From Burkholderiales bacterium RIFCSPLOWO2_02_FULL_57_36 (lineage in GTDB: Bacteria; Pseudomonadota; Gammaproteobacteria; Burkholderiales; Burkholderiaceae_D), in contig MESE01000001.1 in the NCBI GenBank assembly GCA_001770855.1, forward strand, positions 248,001-312,000: 64,000 nucleotides of DNA, written 5' to 3'. The translations under genes and the position numbers were made by a program. Below the pieces are notes generated by a model. The model had not been told where the DNA came from. It saw only the letters and a program-made list of their open reading frames with translations, and searched no databases. Below are positions 26,550 through 36,024 of the stretch, piece by piece (position 1 is the stretch's first letter; every line of letters starts with the position of its first letter).

Positions 26550-28016
26550 TTATTTTTTATCGCCGTTCTTCTTGTCGTCCTTGGTCTTGTCGTCGTTGAT
26601 GCTCGGTTCCTGCTTGCTTTCGACTTTTGCCTTGGATAATTGCACCGGCAAGCCTTTCAGGTGATTGAGCGCCTGTGCAAGCTGGAAGTCGTCCTTGCTG
26701 CCGAATTCAAGCGGTTTGCGCTTTTTTTCGAGGGCGGCAAGACGTTTTTCTTCTTCCAGTTCGTCGATGATCTTCTTCGTCTCTTCGGCTTTATCCCGGT
26801 CATTGGACAGATGCTTGGTCAAATCGGATTCGCGCAACCGGAAGCCGTTCAAGCCATCGTCATCCGCAGTTTCATCGACCATCAGGTCCGGAACGATGCC
26901 CTTGGCCTGGATTGCCCGTCCATTGGGTGTGTAATAGCGCGCGGTGGTCAGCTTGACTGCCGTGTCCGTCGACAACTGGCGAATCGTCTGCACCGATCCC
27001 TTGCCGAAGGTCTGCGTACCCATGACAGTGGCGCGTTTGTAGTCTTGCAGCGCACCGGCCACGATTTCGGAGGCGGACGCGGACCCGGTGTTGACCAGGA
27101 CCACCATCTTCACGTTCTTGACCGCTTCGGGCAGTTTTGCCAGCGGGTCGCCGATCATGCGCGATGCATAGTATTCGCGGCGCGCGTAGAACGTCTGCTT
27201 GGAGTCGGGCAGTTGTCCGTTGGTTGAAACGATCACGACATCTTTCGGCAGGAATGCGGCCGATACGCCGATGGCGCCCGGCAGCACGCCGCCCGGATCG
27301 TTGCGCAAGTCGAGTACCAGGCCTTTCAGATTCGGCTCTTGGGCATAGATGGCATTGATTTTCTTGGCCATGTCATCGACCGTCGGTTCCTGGAATTGCG
27401 CCACGCGCAGCCATGCATAACCGGGTTCGACGATTTTTGATTTCACGCTTTGCACACGGATTTCCTGGCGGATGATCGTGAAGAGCAGTGGCTTGTCTTC
27501 TTCCTTGCGCGCGACGGTCAGCGTGATCTTTGTGTTGGGTTCGCCGCGCATGCGTTTGACCGCCTCATCCAGCGTCATCCCCTTGACCGGCGTGCTGTCG
27601 AGGCGGGTGATCAAATCGCCGGCCTTAAGCCCGGCTTTATAGGCGGGCGAATCCTCGATCGGCGAAATGACCTTGACGTAACCGTCTTCCATGCCGACTT
27701 CGATGCCGAGCCCGACAAATTTGCCCTGCGTGCCTTCACGCAGTTCCTTGAACGCTTTTTTATCCAGGTACGCCGAGTGCGGATCGAGCGATGCAACCAT
27801 GCCGGAAATCGCTTCGGTCAGCAGTTTCTTGTCTTCGACCGATTCGACGTAATCGGATTTGATCAATCCGAACACATCGGCCAATTGCCGCAACTCCTCG
27901 ATGGGCAGCGGCGACCCCGCGCTTTTCTGCGCCAATGCGTCGAACTGCATGGAGCCGGCGATACCTGCCAGCACACCCAAACCGATAAGACTGAAATTCT
28001 TGATCTTGCTACCCAT
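26550..28016 (-). CDS. S41-family carboxyl-terminal processing protease
   Basis: A 488-residue periplasmic protease of the CtpA type. An N-terminal signal/anchor (about residues 7-29) is followed by an N-terminal helical part, a PDZ domain (about 90-170, with GLGIEVGMEDGYVKVISPIEDSPAYKAGL) and the S41 core. The catalytic serine is in GSASASEIVAGAL and the lysine in GTQTFGKGSVQTI. The C-terminal tail is highly charged (Lys/Asp-rich). CtpA-type proteases trim or degrade envelope proteins, including cell-wall hydrolases. It follows the envC-like gene by 14 bp, which supports a joint role in peptidoglycan remodelling. Confidence 0.94.
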   Translation of the reverse strand: MGSKIKNFSLIGLGVLAGIAGSMQFDALAQKSAGSPLPIEELRQLADVFGLIKSDYVESVEDKKLLTEAISGMVASLDPHSAYLDKKAFKELREGTQGKFVGLGIEVGMEDGYVKVISPIEDSPAYKAGLKAGDLITRLDSTPVKGMTLDEAVKRMRGEPNTKITLTVARKEEDKPLLFTIIRQEIRVQSVKSKIVEPGYAWLRVAQFQEPTVDDMAKKINAIYAQEPNLKGLVLDLRNDPGGVLPGAIGVSAAFLPKDVVIVSTNGQLPDSKQTFYARREYYASRMIGDPLAKLPEAVKNVKMVVLVNTGSASASEIVAGALQDYKRATVMGTQTFGKGSVQTIRQLSTDTAVKLTTARYYTPNGRAIQAKGIVPDLMVDETADDDGLNGFRLRESDLTKHLSNDRDKAEETKKIIDELEEEKRLAALEKKRKPLEFGSKDDFQLAQALNHLKGLPVQLSKAKVESKQEPSINDDKTKDDKKNGDKK

Positions 28017-28030
28017 GTTTCACCTAATAG

Positions 28031-29482
28031 TTACCTGAGCCCGACCATCCAGGCCAAAGGGTCAAACGCACGGCCCTGATGCCGCATTTCAAAGTATAAA
28101 CCCGATTGTTCATTGCCGCCGCTATTGCCTGCACTGGCAATCACTTCGCCTGTCCTGACGGAATCGCCGGCGCGCTTCAGTACGGCTTGATTGTTGCCGT
28201 AAATTGTCATGTACTGGCCGCCATGGTCGACAATGATCAAATTGCCAAAACCGCGCAGCCAGTCGGCGAAAACAACTTGCCCATCAGCCACGGCCTTGAC
28301 TTCGGCACCTTCCTCAGCCCGGATGAACAGGCCTTTCCAGCTTGGCCCTTCGCTACGCTTGGCGCCGTATTTTGCCAACAATTCTCCTTTTACCGGCAGC
28401 CGCAATTGCCCGCGCAACGTACTGAATGAACGCTTGATACCGCCGTTTTGGACATCCGGTTCCGGAGTGAGTTCATTCCGGGCAAGTGATTTCGACGGGT
28501 TTTCGTCGTCGTCGATCGCATTCGGGTTTCCGGATGCGGACGGCGATGTGCCTTTCACACTATTTCCCGATCGAGCGATACGCTGCTTTTCTCGTTGCGC
28601 CTTGGCTTGCGCTGCCTGGCGCCGGCGGCGTTCCGCCTCGGCCGCCTCGGTCTTGCGTTGCCGTTCTATCAGCTTGGCCAATTCGCTTACCAAGCCTGCA
28701 AGCCGCTGTTCATCGCGCTCGAACGTCCCGGCCTGCTTGCGTTGGGTTGCAAGTTTATTCGATAGCTGGATCAGCAATGTGGCGCGCTTGGCCTTTTGTT
28801 GTTCCAGCAATGCTTTCTGGGCACGCTCTTCCTGGGCGATTTCATCCAGTTCATTGCGGCTATTTTCCACTTCGGACTTGTTTTTTTCGACTGCCTGCAG
28901 ATTGATGCGCAGCGACTCGACCAGCTTCGCCTGGGCTTGCGATATGTAGGCCATGTATTGCAAATCGCGACTGATACGGTTCGGATTATCTCCGGACAGC
29001 AAAAGTTTGGCGCGATCTTCGTTGCCGGTGACGTATTGCTCTTTCAACAGCTTTCCCAGTTGCTTTTGCTGGGCATCGACTGCGTCGGCAAGCGCGTTCT
29101 CTTCTTTGGTTAAGAGCTTGAGTTTAGCCGCGGTTTCCCGCTGCTCTTGCGCCAGTTCGTGCAGCGAGCGATTGGCTTCCGAGATTGCCGCTTCGGATTG
29201 CGCCAATTCGTCGGCCGCATGGCCTTTGGCGGCCTCGGTCCGGTTGATGTCGCGTTTAAGATCCACCAATTTTTTGCGTAACGCGGCGCGCTCCGATTCG
29301 GCGATTTGTTTCTGTTTGCTGCGCTCGGTAATTTTGGCCGCCTGGGCGGGCGCTAGTCCGCCCAGTAACAGCGCTATCAACCCAAGCGCCGCAAGTGCTT
29401 TCCAGCGCCTGAAGCGAATCAAGCATCTGCCGGCCGGAAGTTTTTTGCGGTGTTCTGCAAGGACAGCGGATGGAATAGGCAA
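28031..29482 (-). CDS. envC: EnvC-like murein hydrolase activator (degenerate M23)
   Basis: A 483-residue periplasmic protein. A signal sequence (about residues 30-48, ending APAQA) precedes long coiled coils (about 55-290, many Lys/Glu/Gln heptads) and a C-terminal LytM/M23 domain (about 370-483). In that domain the zinc ligands of active peptidases are missing: the first His position reads SWKGLFI and the HxH position reads LYFEMRHQG. This is the same loss as in EnvC, which activates amidases rather than cutting peptidoglycan itself. It starts four bases after gpmA. The true start may be a little internal, since about 28 polar residues precede the hydrophobic signal core. Confidence 0.9.
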   Translation of the reverse strand: MPIPSAVLAEHRKKLPAGRCLIRFRRWKALAALGLIALLLGGLAPAQAAKITERSKQKQIAESERAALRKKLVDLKRDINRTEAAKGHAADELAQSEAAISEANRSLHELAQEQRETAAKLKLLTKEENALADAVDAQQKQLGKLLKEQYVTGNEDRAKLLLSGDNPNRISRDLQYMAYISQAQAKLVESLRINLQAVEKNKSEVENSRNELDEIAQEERAQKALLEQQKAKRATLLIQLSNKLATQRKQAGTFERDEQRLAGLVSELAKLIERQRKTEAAEAERRRRQAAQAKAQREKQRIARSGNSVKGTSPSASGNPNAIDDDENPSKSLARNELTPEPDVQNGGIKRSFSTLRGQLRLPVKGELLAKYGAKRSEGPSWKGLFIRAEEGAEVKAVADGQVVFADWLRGFGNLIIVDHGGQYMTIYGNNQAVLKRAGDSVRTGEVIASAGNSGGNEQSGLYFEMRHQGRAFDPLAWMVGLR

Positions 29483-29486
29483 AATG

Positions 29487-30233
29487 TTATTTCGCCTTGC
29501 CTTGCGTGGCGACGGCTTTCATCGCCGCTTCGATCGTTGCCGGATCGCCCAGGTAATAACTCTTGATCGGTTTCAGGTCGGCATCCAGTTCATACACCAG
29601 CGGCTGACCGTTTGGAATATTCAGGCTGACGATATCCTTGTCGCTGATCCCGTCGAGCGACTTGATCAACGCGCGCAGGCTGTTGCCGTGGGCCGAGATG
29701 ATGATGCGTTTGCCGGCGCGGATGGCGGGTACGATCGACTCATCCCAGATCGGCATCACGCGCACTACCGTGTCTTTCAGGCATTCGGTCAAAGGGATTT
29801 CTTCGCGCTTGAGCTTTGCGTACCGCGGATCGTCGTAGGATGCGCGCGGGTCGTCGGCGTCGAGCGGATTCGGTGGGGTATCGTAACTGCGCCGCCATAT
29901 CAGCACTTGTTCGTCGCCATATAATGCGGCGGTCTCCGCCTTGTTCAAGCCTTGCAGCGCGCCGTAATGGCGCTCGTTCAAGCGCCAGCTGTGCACTACC
30001 GGCAGCCACATCAAGTCCATTTCGTCGAGCGTTACCCAGAGCGTACGGATCGCGCGTTTCAATACCGACGTGTATGCGACGTCGAACGTGAAGCCGGCTT
30101 CCTGCAGCAGTTTTCCGGCATGCCGTGCTTCGGCCACGCCTTTTTCAGTCAGGTCGACGTCGGTCCAGCCGGTAAAGCGGTTGTCGAGATTCCAGGTGGA
30201 CTCTCCGTGGCGCATCAATACGATTTTGTACAT
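29487..30233 (-). CDS. gpmA: 2,3-bisphosphoglycerate-dependent phosphoglycerate mutase
   Basis: A 248-residue glycolytic enzyme converting 3- and 2-phosphoglycerate. Diagnostic motifs are [49 protein letters not shown] and [16 protein letters not shown], with the phospho-histidine in the RHGES motif. Length is normal for dPGM. It is the first gene of a minus-strand group with envC and ctpA, a common beta-proteobacterial order. It is divergent from the rhodanese-grxC-secB group. Confidence 0.97.
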   Translation of the reverse strand: MYKIVLMRHGESTWNLDNRFTGWTDVDLTEKGVAEARHAGKLLQEAGFTFDVAYTSVLKRAIRTLWVTLDEMDLMWLPVVHSWRLNERHYGALQGLNKAETAALYGDEQVLIWRRSYDTPPNPLDADDPRASYDDPRYAKLKREEIPLTECLKDTVVRVMPIWDESIVPAIRAGKRIIISAHGNSLRALIKSLDGISDKDIVSLNIPNGQPLVYELDADLKPIKSYYLGDPATIEAAMKAVATQGKAK

Positions 30234-30304
30234 GGTGAACTAGAAAATGAAGAATAATTATTCGGTTTGAAATCAAGGTTTGGAATGCATTTGCCCTTCT
30301 ATTT

Positions 30305-30310
30305 TATAAT
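30305..30310 (+). promoter_or_regulatory. Candidate -10 element for the rhodanese-grxC genes
   Basis: A perfect TATAAT lies 31 bp before the GTG start of the rhodanese gene in the 107-bp divergent region with gpmA. No convincing -35 hexamer is at the normal spacing. Confidence 0.35.
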
Positions 30311-30340
30311 GCGCGTATTACATAACACCATTGGAAACTT

Positions 30341-30742
30341 GTGGAATTCATCATTGACAACATTTGGCTGCTCGGATTGGCGCTCATTTCGGGTGGCGCA
30401 TTGCTATGGCCGGTACTGCGACAGAGGGGCAGCAAAGTATCGGTTTTACAGGCAACGCAGATGATCAATCAGGGCAAAACCGTGATTCTGGATGTGCGCG
30501 AACCTGCCGAATTTGCGGCGGGCCATATCCGGGAAGCGAAAAATATCCCGATCAAGGAGTTGTCGAAAAGAGTCGGCGAGCTTGATAAGTTCAAATCGAA
30601 ATCGGTGATCGTCGTTTGCGCATCGGGTATGCAATCGTCGAAGGCCGCAAGCCAGCTCAAGCACGCCGGCTTCAATGACGTGTTCAGCTTGACCGGCGGC
30701 CTGGCTGCTTGGCGGGCGCAGGGCCTGCCGACGGCAAAATAA
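30341..30742 (+). CDS. Membrane-anchored rhodanese-like protein
   Basis: A 133-residue protein with one N-terminal hydrophobic segment (about residues 7-24) and a rhodanese domain. Features are VILDVREPAEFAAGHIREAKNIP and the active-site cysteine in VIVVCASGMQSSKAA, followed by GGLAAWRAQGLP. Rhodaneses carry a sulfane sulfur on this cysteine. It starts at GTG with GGAA seven bases upstream, and is first in a group with grxC and secB. The same arrangement, with a role in thiol handling, is common in beta-proteobacteria. Confidence 0.92.
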   Translation: MEFIIDNIWLLGLALISGGALLWPVLRQRGSKVSVLQATQMINQGKTVILDVREPAEFAAGHIREAKNIPIKELSKRVGELDKFKSKSVIVVCASGMQSSKAASQLKHAGFNDVFSLTGGLAAWRAQGLPTAK

Positions 30743-30761
30743 TGGACAAGGGACAGACATC

Positions 30762-31025
30762 ATGATTGCGCGCGTCGTAATGTATAGCACCGGGATCTGC
30801 CCTTATTGCGTGATGGCGGAACGGCTGTTGAAGGCGAAAGGCGTCGATGCCATCGACAAGGTCCGAATTGACCTGGATCCGCAACAGCGCGTCGAAATGA
30901 TGCAGAGAACCGGCCGCCGCACCGTTCCGCAGATCTATATCGGCGATACCTACGTCGGCGGCTTCGATGATTTAAGCATACTCGATCGGTCAGGCAAACT
31001 CGATTCGCTGCTGCAGGGCGCGTAA
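30762..31025 (+). CDS. grxC: Glutaredoxin 3
   Basis: An 87-residue glutathione-dependent disulfide reductase. The dithiol active site is GICPYCVMAE, the cis-proline is in RTVPQIYIGDTYVGGFDDL, and glutathione contacts fall in that same loop. It is a classical CPYC dithiol glutaredoxin of GrxC size. It lies 19 bp after the rhodanese gene and 84 bp before secB. Confidence 0.95.
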   Translation: MIARVVMYSTGICPYCVMAERLLKAKGVDAIDKVRIDLDPQQRVEMMQRTGRRTVPQIYIGDTYVGGFDDLSILDRSGKLDSLLQGA

Positions 31026-31109
31026 CGAACACAGTTCGTTGCTGCAGCAGACGCGGCGGAAGGTACAATTGCCGATTGTTTTAATCCATCTTGATAATGA
31101 AGGTACTTC

Positions 31110-31601
31110 ATGGCAGACGAAAACCAACAACCCGTTTTTCAAATTCAGCGCGTATACCTGAAGGACATGTCGCTTGAGCAGCCGAATTCCCCATCGATCT
31201 TTCTTGAGCAGGAAGCGCCCAACATGGAAGTGGCGGTTGATGTAGGCGCGGAGCCGTTGGCCGAAGGCATTTTCGAGTCGACCGTAACGATCACGGTAAC
31301 GGCGAAGATCAATGACAAGATTGCGTTTTTGGTCGAAGGCAAGCAGGCAGGAATTTTTGAAGTGCGCAATATCCCGGCCGACCAGCTCGACCCGCTGCTC
31401 GGCATCGGCTGCCCGAATATCATTTATCCGTATTTGCGGGCCAATATTGCCGATCTCATTACTCGTGCCGGATTTCCGCCAGTCCACTTATCCGAAATCA
31501 ATTTTGAAGTGTTTTACCAGCAGCGCCTTCAGGCCATCGCGGAGCAGCAGAAAAACGACGCGGGCCTGGTCATGCCGGACGGCACTGCGGCAAAGCATTA
31601 A
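31110..31601 (+). CDS. secB: Protein-export chaperone SecB
   Basis: A 163-residue cytoplasmic chaperone that holds preproteins unfolded and delivers them to SecA. Conserved parts are [60 protein letters not shown] and [15 protein letters not shown]. The length and acidic start are usual. A GAAGG site lies nine bases before the ATG. It is closed by a large perfect hairpin at 31611-31645. Type II secretion substrates of this cell would depend on it in part. Confidence 0.97.
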   Translation: MADENQQPVFQIQRVYLKDMSLEQPNSPSIFLEQEAPNMEVAVDVGAEPLAEGIFESTVTITVTAKINDKIAFLVEGKQAGIFEVRNIPADQLDPLLGIGCPNIIYPYLRANIADLITRAGFPPVHLSEINFEVFYQQRLQAIAEQQKNDAGLVMPDGTAAKH

Positions 31602-31610
31602 AGCTTCGGC

Positions 31611-31651
31611 TATGTTTTTCATTCGCGGAGCGAATGAAAAACATATTTTAT
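31611..31651 (+). terminator. Terminator after secB with a 16-bp perfect stem
   Basis: The arm at 31611-31626 (tatgtttttcattcgc) is the exact complement of 31630-31645, with a GGA loop, followed by TTTTATA. It lies nine bases after the secB stop. The A-rich arm also gives a U-rich end on the minus strand, so it may work both ways, though no minus-strand gene converges here. Confidence 0.8.
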
Positions 31652-31673
31652 ACACTTCATTTCCGGAGATGCC

Positions 31674-32123
31674 GTGAGATTGATTCAACTGCTCGCAGTT
31701 ACCGCCCTGTATTTGACTGCGGCGGCAGGCGCCGCGCATGCAGTTGAATTCAAATCGGTAGGCGCGGCTCCCGCCATCCTCTACGATGCGCCCTCGCAAA
31801 AAGGGCGAAAGGTTTTCGTCGCGCCTCGAGAAATGCCGGTCGAAGTGGTGCTGACCTATGGCGAATGGAGCAAGGTGCGAGATGCTACCGGAGAACTGTC
31901 ATGGGCCGAGTCGAAAGCATTGAGTCCGGCGCGGACGGTTGTCGTAACGTTATCGGGCGCCAAAGCACGCGCAGCGGCGGACGAAAAAAGCGCATTAATC
32001 TTTACTGCGGATAAAGGCGTGCTGCTTGAACTGGTCGAACCGCTTGCATCGGGCTGGGTCAAGGTCAAGCATCGCGATGGCCAAAGCGGTTACATCAGGG
32101 CCGCCGAAGTCTGGGGTGAATAA
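31674..32123 (+). CDS. Secreted SH3-like domain protein
   Basis: A 149-residue protein with a signal peptide (about residues 1-23, ending GAAHA). Two SH3b-like repeats can be traced: AAPAILYDAPSQKGRKVFV with EVVLTYGEWSKVRDATGELSW, and ARAAADEKSALIFTADKG with LVEPLASGWVKVKHRDGQ then GYIRAAEVWG. Bacterial SH3 domains usually bind cell-wall peptides. The start is GTG at 31674, with GGAG seven bases upstream. It lies between secB and gpsA and is probably not co-transcribed with secB, because of the terminator. Confidence 0.83.
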   Translation: MRLIQLLAVTALYLTAAAGAAHAVEFKSVGAAPAILYDAPSQKGRKVFVAPREMPVEVVLTYGEWSKVRDATGELSWAESKALSPARTVVVTLSGAKARAAADEKSALIFTADKGVLLELVEPLASGWVKVKHRDGQSGYIRAAEVWGE

Positions 32124-32162
32124 GGCAAGCATGCCTCAAGAGTCAAATTTCTGCGTCAAATC

Positions 32163-33173
32163 ATGAACATTACGATACTTGGCGCCGGCGCATGGGGTAC
32201 TGCGCTGGCGATCGCTTTGGCCGAGCGGCACCGGATTGTGTTGTGGGGCCGCTCTGCGGTTGCAATGCAGGAAGCCTCTGTACGGCGCGAGAATGTCGAT
32301 TATTTCCCCGGCTTTGCCTTGCCCGACCAGTTGACCGTTACATCTGATTTTGACATGGCTCTCGCCCATGTGGCTGCGAACGGCGACGCGGACGACGGGC
32401 TGCTGATCCTTGCATCTTCGGTTGCCGGGTTGCGTCCTTTGCTGCAACGTTTGCAATCCCGCCCGCTTTCGAACGTAGTCTGGCTCTGCAAGGGTTTTGA
32501 AGAGAGTAGCCGCTTGTTGCCGCATCAGGTGGTGCACGATATTCTGGGCAGCGCGATTGCGGCTGGCGTATTGTCGGGCCCATCATTTGCGCAAGAGGTC
32601 GCGCAAGGATTGCCTTGTGCGCTTACAGTTGCTTCCACCAATGCCGAGTTATGCGAGCGCGTGGTTCATGCCTTGCATGGCCGCAATATCCGTGTTTATT
32701 CGACCGACGATGTCGTCGGCGTTGAAGTGGGTGCCGCGGTCAAGAATATCCTGGCGATTGCCACCGGCGTCACGGACGGCATGGGTCTTGGCTTGAATGC
32801 GCGCGCCGCATTGATTACACGTGGCTTGGCGGAAATCACCAGGCTGGGCGTGGCGCTGGGCGGCCGCCCCGAAACTTTCACCGGACTGACTGGTGTCGGA
32901 GATTTGATCCTGACCTGTACCGGCGACTTGTCGCGCAATCGCAAAGTCGGCCTTGCTCTGGCGCAGGGCAAATCGCTGGATACGATCGTGGCTGAACTCG
33001 GTCATGTCGCAGAAGGTGTGCACTGCGCACGGGCGGTTCGATCGTTGGCGATCGAACTCAACATCGAGATGCCGATTACCACAGCAGTGGCGGCGGTACT
33101 GTTCGACGGCGAATCACCGCAGGCCACGGTTGCCCAGCTGCTGTCGCGCGATCCGCGGCAAGAAGCTGCTTAG
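32163..33173 (+). CDS. gpsA: Glycerol-3-phosphate dehydrogenase [NAD(P)+]
   Basis: A 336-residue enzyme that reduces dihydroxyacetone phosphate to sn-glycerol 3-phosphate for phospholipid synthesis. The dinucleotide loop is [15 protein letters not shown], followed by [15 protein letters not shown] and the catalytic lysine in [14 protein letters not shown], then [17 protein letters not shown] and [17 protein letters not shown]. The length is typical. Its stop overlaps the stop of the convergent cupin gene by four bases. Confidence 0.96.
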   Translation: MNITILGAGAWGTALAIALAERHRIVLWGRSAVAMQEASVRRENVDYFPGFALPDQLTVTSDFDMALAHVAANGDADDGLLILASSVAGLRPLLQRLQSRPLSNVVWLCKGFEESSRLLPHQVVHDILGSAIAAGVLSGPSFAQEVAQGLPCALTVASTNAELCERVVHALHGRNIRVYSTDDVVGVEVGAAVKNILAIATGVTDGMGLGLNARAALITRGLAEITRLGVALGGRPETFTGLTGVGDLILTCTGDLSRNRKVGLALAQGKSLDTIVAELGHVAEGVHCARAVRSLAIELNIEMPITTAVAAVLFDGESPQATVAQLLSRDPRQEAA

Positions 33174-33532
33174 GACTTTATCCCGGCCGACGCAGACTCG
33201 CCGTTCCTCTTTAACGCAACTGTCATCAATACCGACGCATCATCCAGAGCCAATATCGAGTACGGCTCGTTGCCGGCCAGGTAAACCATTTCTCCCTGGC
33301 GCAGCGCCTGTGTCCGGCCATGCGCCCGCAATTCAATCGCGCCTTCCAGGCAATGGATGGTTATTTCACCCGTCACCCTGTGTTCGGATATTTCCTTGCC
33401 GGCCTCAAGGATCAAACGCATTACTTCCAGTTCGGACGCTTTGAACAGTGCGGTCGAAACCGATTCCTTGAGCTTGCCGCTTAACGGGCGAATGTTGATC
33501 ACTTGGCCAGAGGCAGCATGAGGTAAGGACAT
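33170..33532 (-). CDS. Small cupin-domain protein
   Basis: A 120-residue protein with a single cupin barrel. Visible strands are [56 protein letters not shown] and [11 protein letters not shown]. The first cupin motif keeps only one His ([10 protein letters not shown]), so metal binding is doubtful. The frame is open to 33763, but AGGAG at 33539-33543 sits six bases before the ATG at 33532, which fixes the start. Function is unknown. It is convergent with gpsA. Confidence 0.8.
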   Translation of the reverse strand: MSLPHAASGQVINIRPLSGKLKESVSTALFKASELEVMRLILEAGKEISEHRVTGEITIHCLEGAIELRAHGRTQALRQGEMVYLAGNEPYSILALDDASVLMTVALKRNGESASAGIKS

Positions 33533-33920
33533 CGTCATCTCCTGGATTGGTAAGTTGAACGGATGGTTGAAAATTAAACCGATTGGAACCGTTCTGGAAT
33601 TCACAAATATTACTCTATCGCGATACGCGCGGATCGGATTTGTCATCGCACAGCAGCCTTGAATGCCCGACAACTCGAATGTGCTTGTTCGGCTAAAAGC
33701 GTGGCTGAAAAGTGGGAGTGCAGACCAATGTTTCATGTGTGCAATGCAGCGAATAATTTTCACCGGATAGCGGCACTTTTCACGAAATTCGGCATCGCAG
33801 GGTAGGTCTTTAAAAAATCATTTCCGTATATTAAAATTTTAATCAAATGGCGAAAGGTGCCTGAAAGCCGCCTTGGCTTTATACTCGGGCTTCGTTCGCC
33901 ACTTTTCAGAAATAGTTCCT
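33533..33920. other. Intergenic region upstream of the T2SS operon
   Basis: This 388-bp region separates the cupin gene from gspG. No convincing gene is present. It is AT-rich toward its right end (ttaaaattttaa near 33831-33842), where a promoter for the T2SS operon is expected. A weak 6-bp hairpin, AAAGCC / GGCTTT, lies at 33864-33880. Confidence 0.6.
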
Positions 33921-34382
33921 ATGAGAAACTCTTCTTTTTCATTGATTCGAATGCCGGCTCGAATCGCAGCGCGCGGCTTTACCCTGATCGAGATCATGGT
34001 CGTGGTGGTCATCATGGGTATTCTTGCTGCATTGGTTGTGCCGAAGCTGATGGGGCGCACCGATGATGCCCGCATCATCGCCGCCCGGCAAGACATCGCC
34101 ACCGTGATGCAGGCACTCAAATTGTACAAGCTCGATAATCAGCGTTATCCGACCAGCGAACAGGGTTTGCAGGCATTGATCACCAAACCGAATGCCGGGC
34201 CTCCGGCCAATGGCTGGAAAGCCGGCGGTTATCTTGATCGCTTGCCGCTGGACCCATGGAAGAATCAGTATCAATATTTATCACCCGGCATCAGAGGTGA
34301 AATCGATGTGTTCTCGCTCGGCGCCGATGGACAGCCGGGCGGCGAAGGCAATGATGCCGATATCGGTTCCTGGGATCTGTAA
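33921..34382 (+). CDS. gspG: Type II secretion major pseudopilin GspG
   Basis: A 153-residue major pseudopilin. The prepilin peptidase site is AARG^FTLIE, with Glu at position +5, followed by the hydrophobic helix IMVVVVIMGILAALVVPKLM. The GspG-specific C-terminal part includes ALKLYKLDNQRYPTSEQGLQAL and LDPWKNQYQYLSPG, and the Ca-site region near DVFSLGADGQPGGEG. It assembles the periplasmic pseudopilus. The start may be 33921 or 33951; the leader is long with either. It opens the T2SS operon. Confidence 0.96.
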   Translation: MRNSSFSLIRMPARIAARGFTLIEIMVVVVIMGILAALVVPKLMGRTDDARIIAARQDIATVMQALKLYKLDNQRYPTSEQGLQALITKPNAGPPANGWKAGGYLDRLPLDPWKNQYQYLSPGIRGEIDVFSLGADGQPGGEGNDADIGSWDL

Positions 34383-34393
34383 TCACACCGAAT

Positions 34394-34894
34394 ATGGTTG
34401 GCTGGAATAGCGCTGGTTCGCAGGCAAGGCATCGGCCGCAGCAGCGGGGATTTACGCTGCTTGAGCTGCTGGTGGTGCTGGTGATTGCCGGCATCATGCT
34501 CGGTATGGTCTCGTTCAATGCCATGCCGAGCGAACGGCAGGTGCTGCAAAACGACGCACAGCGAATTGCGCTGCTTCTGCAACTGGCGCGCGACGAGGCG
34601 ATTTTGCGCAATCGTCCGATTGCGTTCGAGGCCGATTCGGAGCGTTATCATTTCCTGCTGCGTGAAGAGAACGTATGGCAAATACTCGAGCAGGACGACT
34701 TGCTGCGCGAGCGGGAATTCAAGCGCTCTCCGGTCTCGATGTCGATCAATCCTGCGCCGGCGGGAGAGTCGACCGCATTGCGTATTGTGTTTGGACGGGA
34801 ACCGGTCGACAAACCGTTTACATTGACCTTGTCGATCGGCGAATCCAGTGTCGCGATTCGCGCCGATGGCATTGGCCGCTTTGTGGTGGAGTGA
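34394..34894 (+). CDS. gspH: Type II secretion minor pseudopilin GspH
   Basis: A 166-residue minor pseudopilin. The cleavage site is QQRG^FTLLE, with the helix LLVVLVIAGIMLGMVSF. The C-terminal part, with LARDEAILRNRPIAFEADSERYHFL, is GspH-like (GspH/FimT domain). It would lie at or near the pseudopilus tip complex. It starts 11 bp after gspG and stops one base before gspI. Confidence 0.9.
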   Translation: MVGWNSAGSQARHRPQQRGFTLLELLVVLVIAGIMLGMVSFNAMPSERQVLQNDAQRIALLLQLARDEAILRNRPIAFEADSERYHFLLREENVWQILEQDDLLREREFKRSPVSMSINPAPAGESTALRIVFGREPVDKPFTLTLSIGESSVAIRADGIGRFVVE

Positions 34895-34895
34895 C

Positions 34896-35300
34896 ATGAA
34901 CGCCGATCGGTTCCATAGTATTTACCAGGCGCGCCGGCACGCAGCCGGTTTCACTTTGCTCGAAGTGCTGGTTGCGTTGGTGATTGTCGGCACCGCATTG
35001 GGAGCCAGTCTGCGCGCGATCGGCAGTTTGACGCAAAACAGCAGCGACTTGCGCGCATCGATGATGGCGACCTGGTCCGCTGAAAACCGGCTTTCGCAAA
35101 TTCGCCTGTCCAAGGAATGGCCGCCTACCGGTCAACGCAAGTTCGAGTGTGCGCAAGGCGATCTGCGGTTCATATGCGAAGAAAATGTCTTTGCGACGCC
35201 GAATCCGTTTTTTCGCAGGGTTGAGGTAATCGTACTCGATCCAAGCGATCCGCAGCGCCAAATCATCAAGCTGACGCAAGTGGTGCCGAATGATCAGTAG
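34896..35300 (+). CDS. gspI: Type II secretion minor pseudopilin GspI
   Basis: A 134-residue minor pseudopilin. The cleavage site is HAAG^FTLLE, followed by VLVALVIVGTALGASLRAIG. The body has RASMMATWSAENRLSQIRL, with the C-terminal RRVEVIVLDPSD, as in GspI. With GspJ and GspK it forms the quasi-helical tip of the pseudopilus. The frame is open from 34848, but the ATG at 34896 directly follows the gspH stop. It overlaps gspJ by 11 bases. Confidence 0.9.
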   Translation: MNADRFHSIYQARRHAAGFTLLEVLVALVIVGTALGASLRAIGSLTQNSSDLRASMMATWSAENRLSQIRLSKEWPPTGQRKFECAQGDLRFICEENVFATPNPFFRRVEVIVLDPSDPQRQIIKLTQVVPNDQ

Positions 35301-36024
35301 CAAAATATATGATGATATCGGCGCCGCATCGATCCGGCCGCACCGCAGGCAAAACGGCCTGACGCTGGTCGAGTTGCTGGTGGCCATCAGCGTGCTGGCG
35401 TTTGTTGCGGTGCTCGGCTGGCGCGGCCTCGATAGCATTGTTCGCGCACGCGTTGCGCTGACCGACGATCTTGAACAGACGCGCGGCATGCAATTGGCGT
35501 TCGCACAAATGCAGAACGATTTTGCACAAATAGTCACGGGACCGAGCTTGCCGGACCGTGTGCCGCTGGCGATCGACCAGGATCGCGTGCTCCTGATCCG
35601 CAAGGAGTATGCGGAAAATCAGCCATCGCGTTTGCAGGTCGTCACATACCAAGTGAAAAACGGCGTGCTGACGCGCCGCGAATCGGAGGCGACCCGCGAT
35701 CTGGTTGAGCTTGACGAGCTCTGGACGGCGGCAGAGAACGGCGTCGACACGGGACAGGATGTGGCGCTGCAGTCGGGCGTCGCCGCGATGACAATGCGGC
35801 TTTGGGATGCCAACGGATGGGGCGCGCCGAATACCAATCCAGCAGCTCCGGCAACACCCAAAGGAGGATTGGCTGGATCAAGGCTGCCTCCAGGCGCCAA
35901 TCCCGCTTCCGGAAACCCTGCTCAGCCAACGAATCAAGCCGTATTGACCGGCCTGCAGGTAGCGTTGCAGTTGAAGGAGCGCGAGACGGCCATGCTCAAG
36001 GTATTCATGCTGGGGGCGGTATGA
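35290..36024 (+). CDS. gspJ: Type II secretion minor pseudopilin GspJ
   Basis: A 244-residue minor pseudopilin. The cleavage site is RRQNG^LTLVE, with the helix LLVAISVLAFVAVLGW. GspJ features are LEQTRGMQLAFAQMQNDFAQI and LIRKEY with RLQVVTYQVKNGVLTRRES. The C-terminal part has a Pro/Ala/Asn-rich insertion (about residues 175-215) before TGLQVALQLKERE. It overlaps gspI and gspK, so coupling of translation is likely. Confidence 0.92.
   Translation: MISSKIYDDIGAASIRPHRRQNGLTLVELLVAISVLAFVAVLGWRGLDSIVRARVALTDDLEQTRGMQLAFAQMQNDFAQIVTGPSLPDRVPLAIDQDRVLLIRKEYAENQPSRLQVVTYQVKNGVLTRRESEATRDLVELDELWTAAENGVDTGQDVALQSGVAAMTMRLWDANGWGAPNTNPAAPATPKGGLAGSRLPPGANPASGNPAQPTNQAVLTGLQVALQLKERETAMLKVFMLGAV

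Noticed and set aside
28031..29482. Active M23 endopeptidase
   Set aside because: The zinc-binding histidines are missing from the LytM domain, as in EnvC-type activators.
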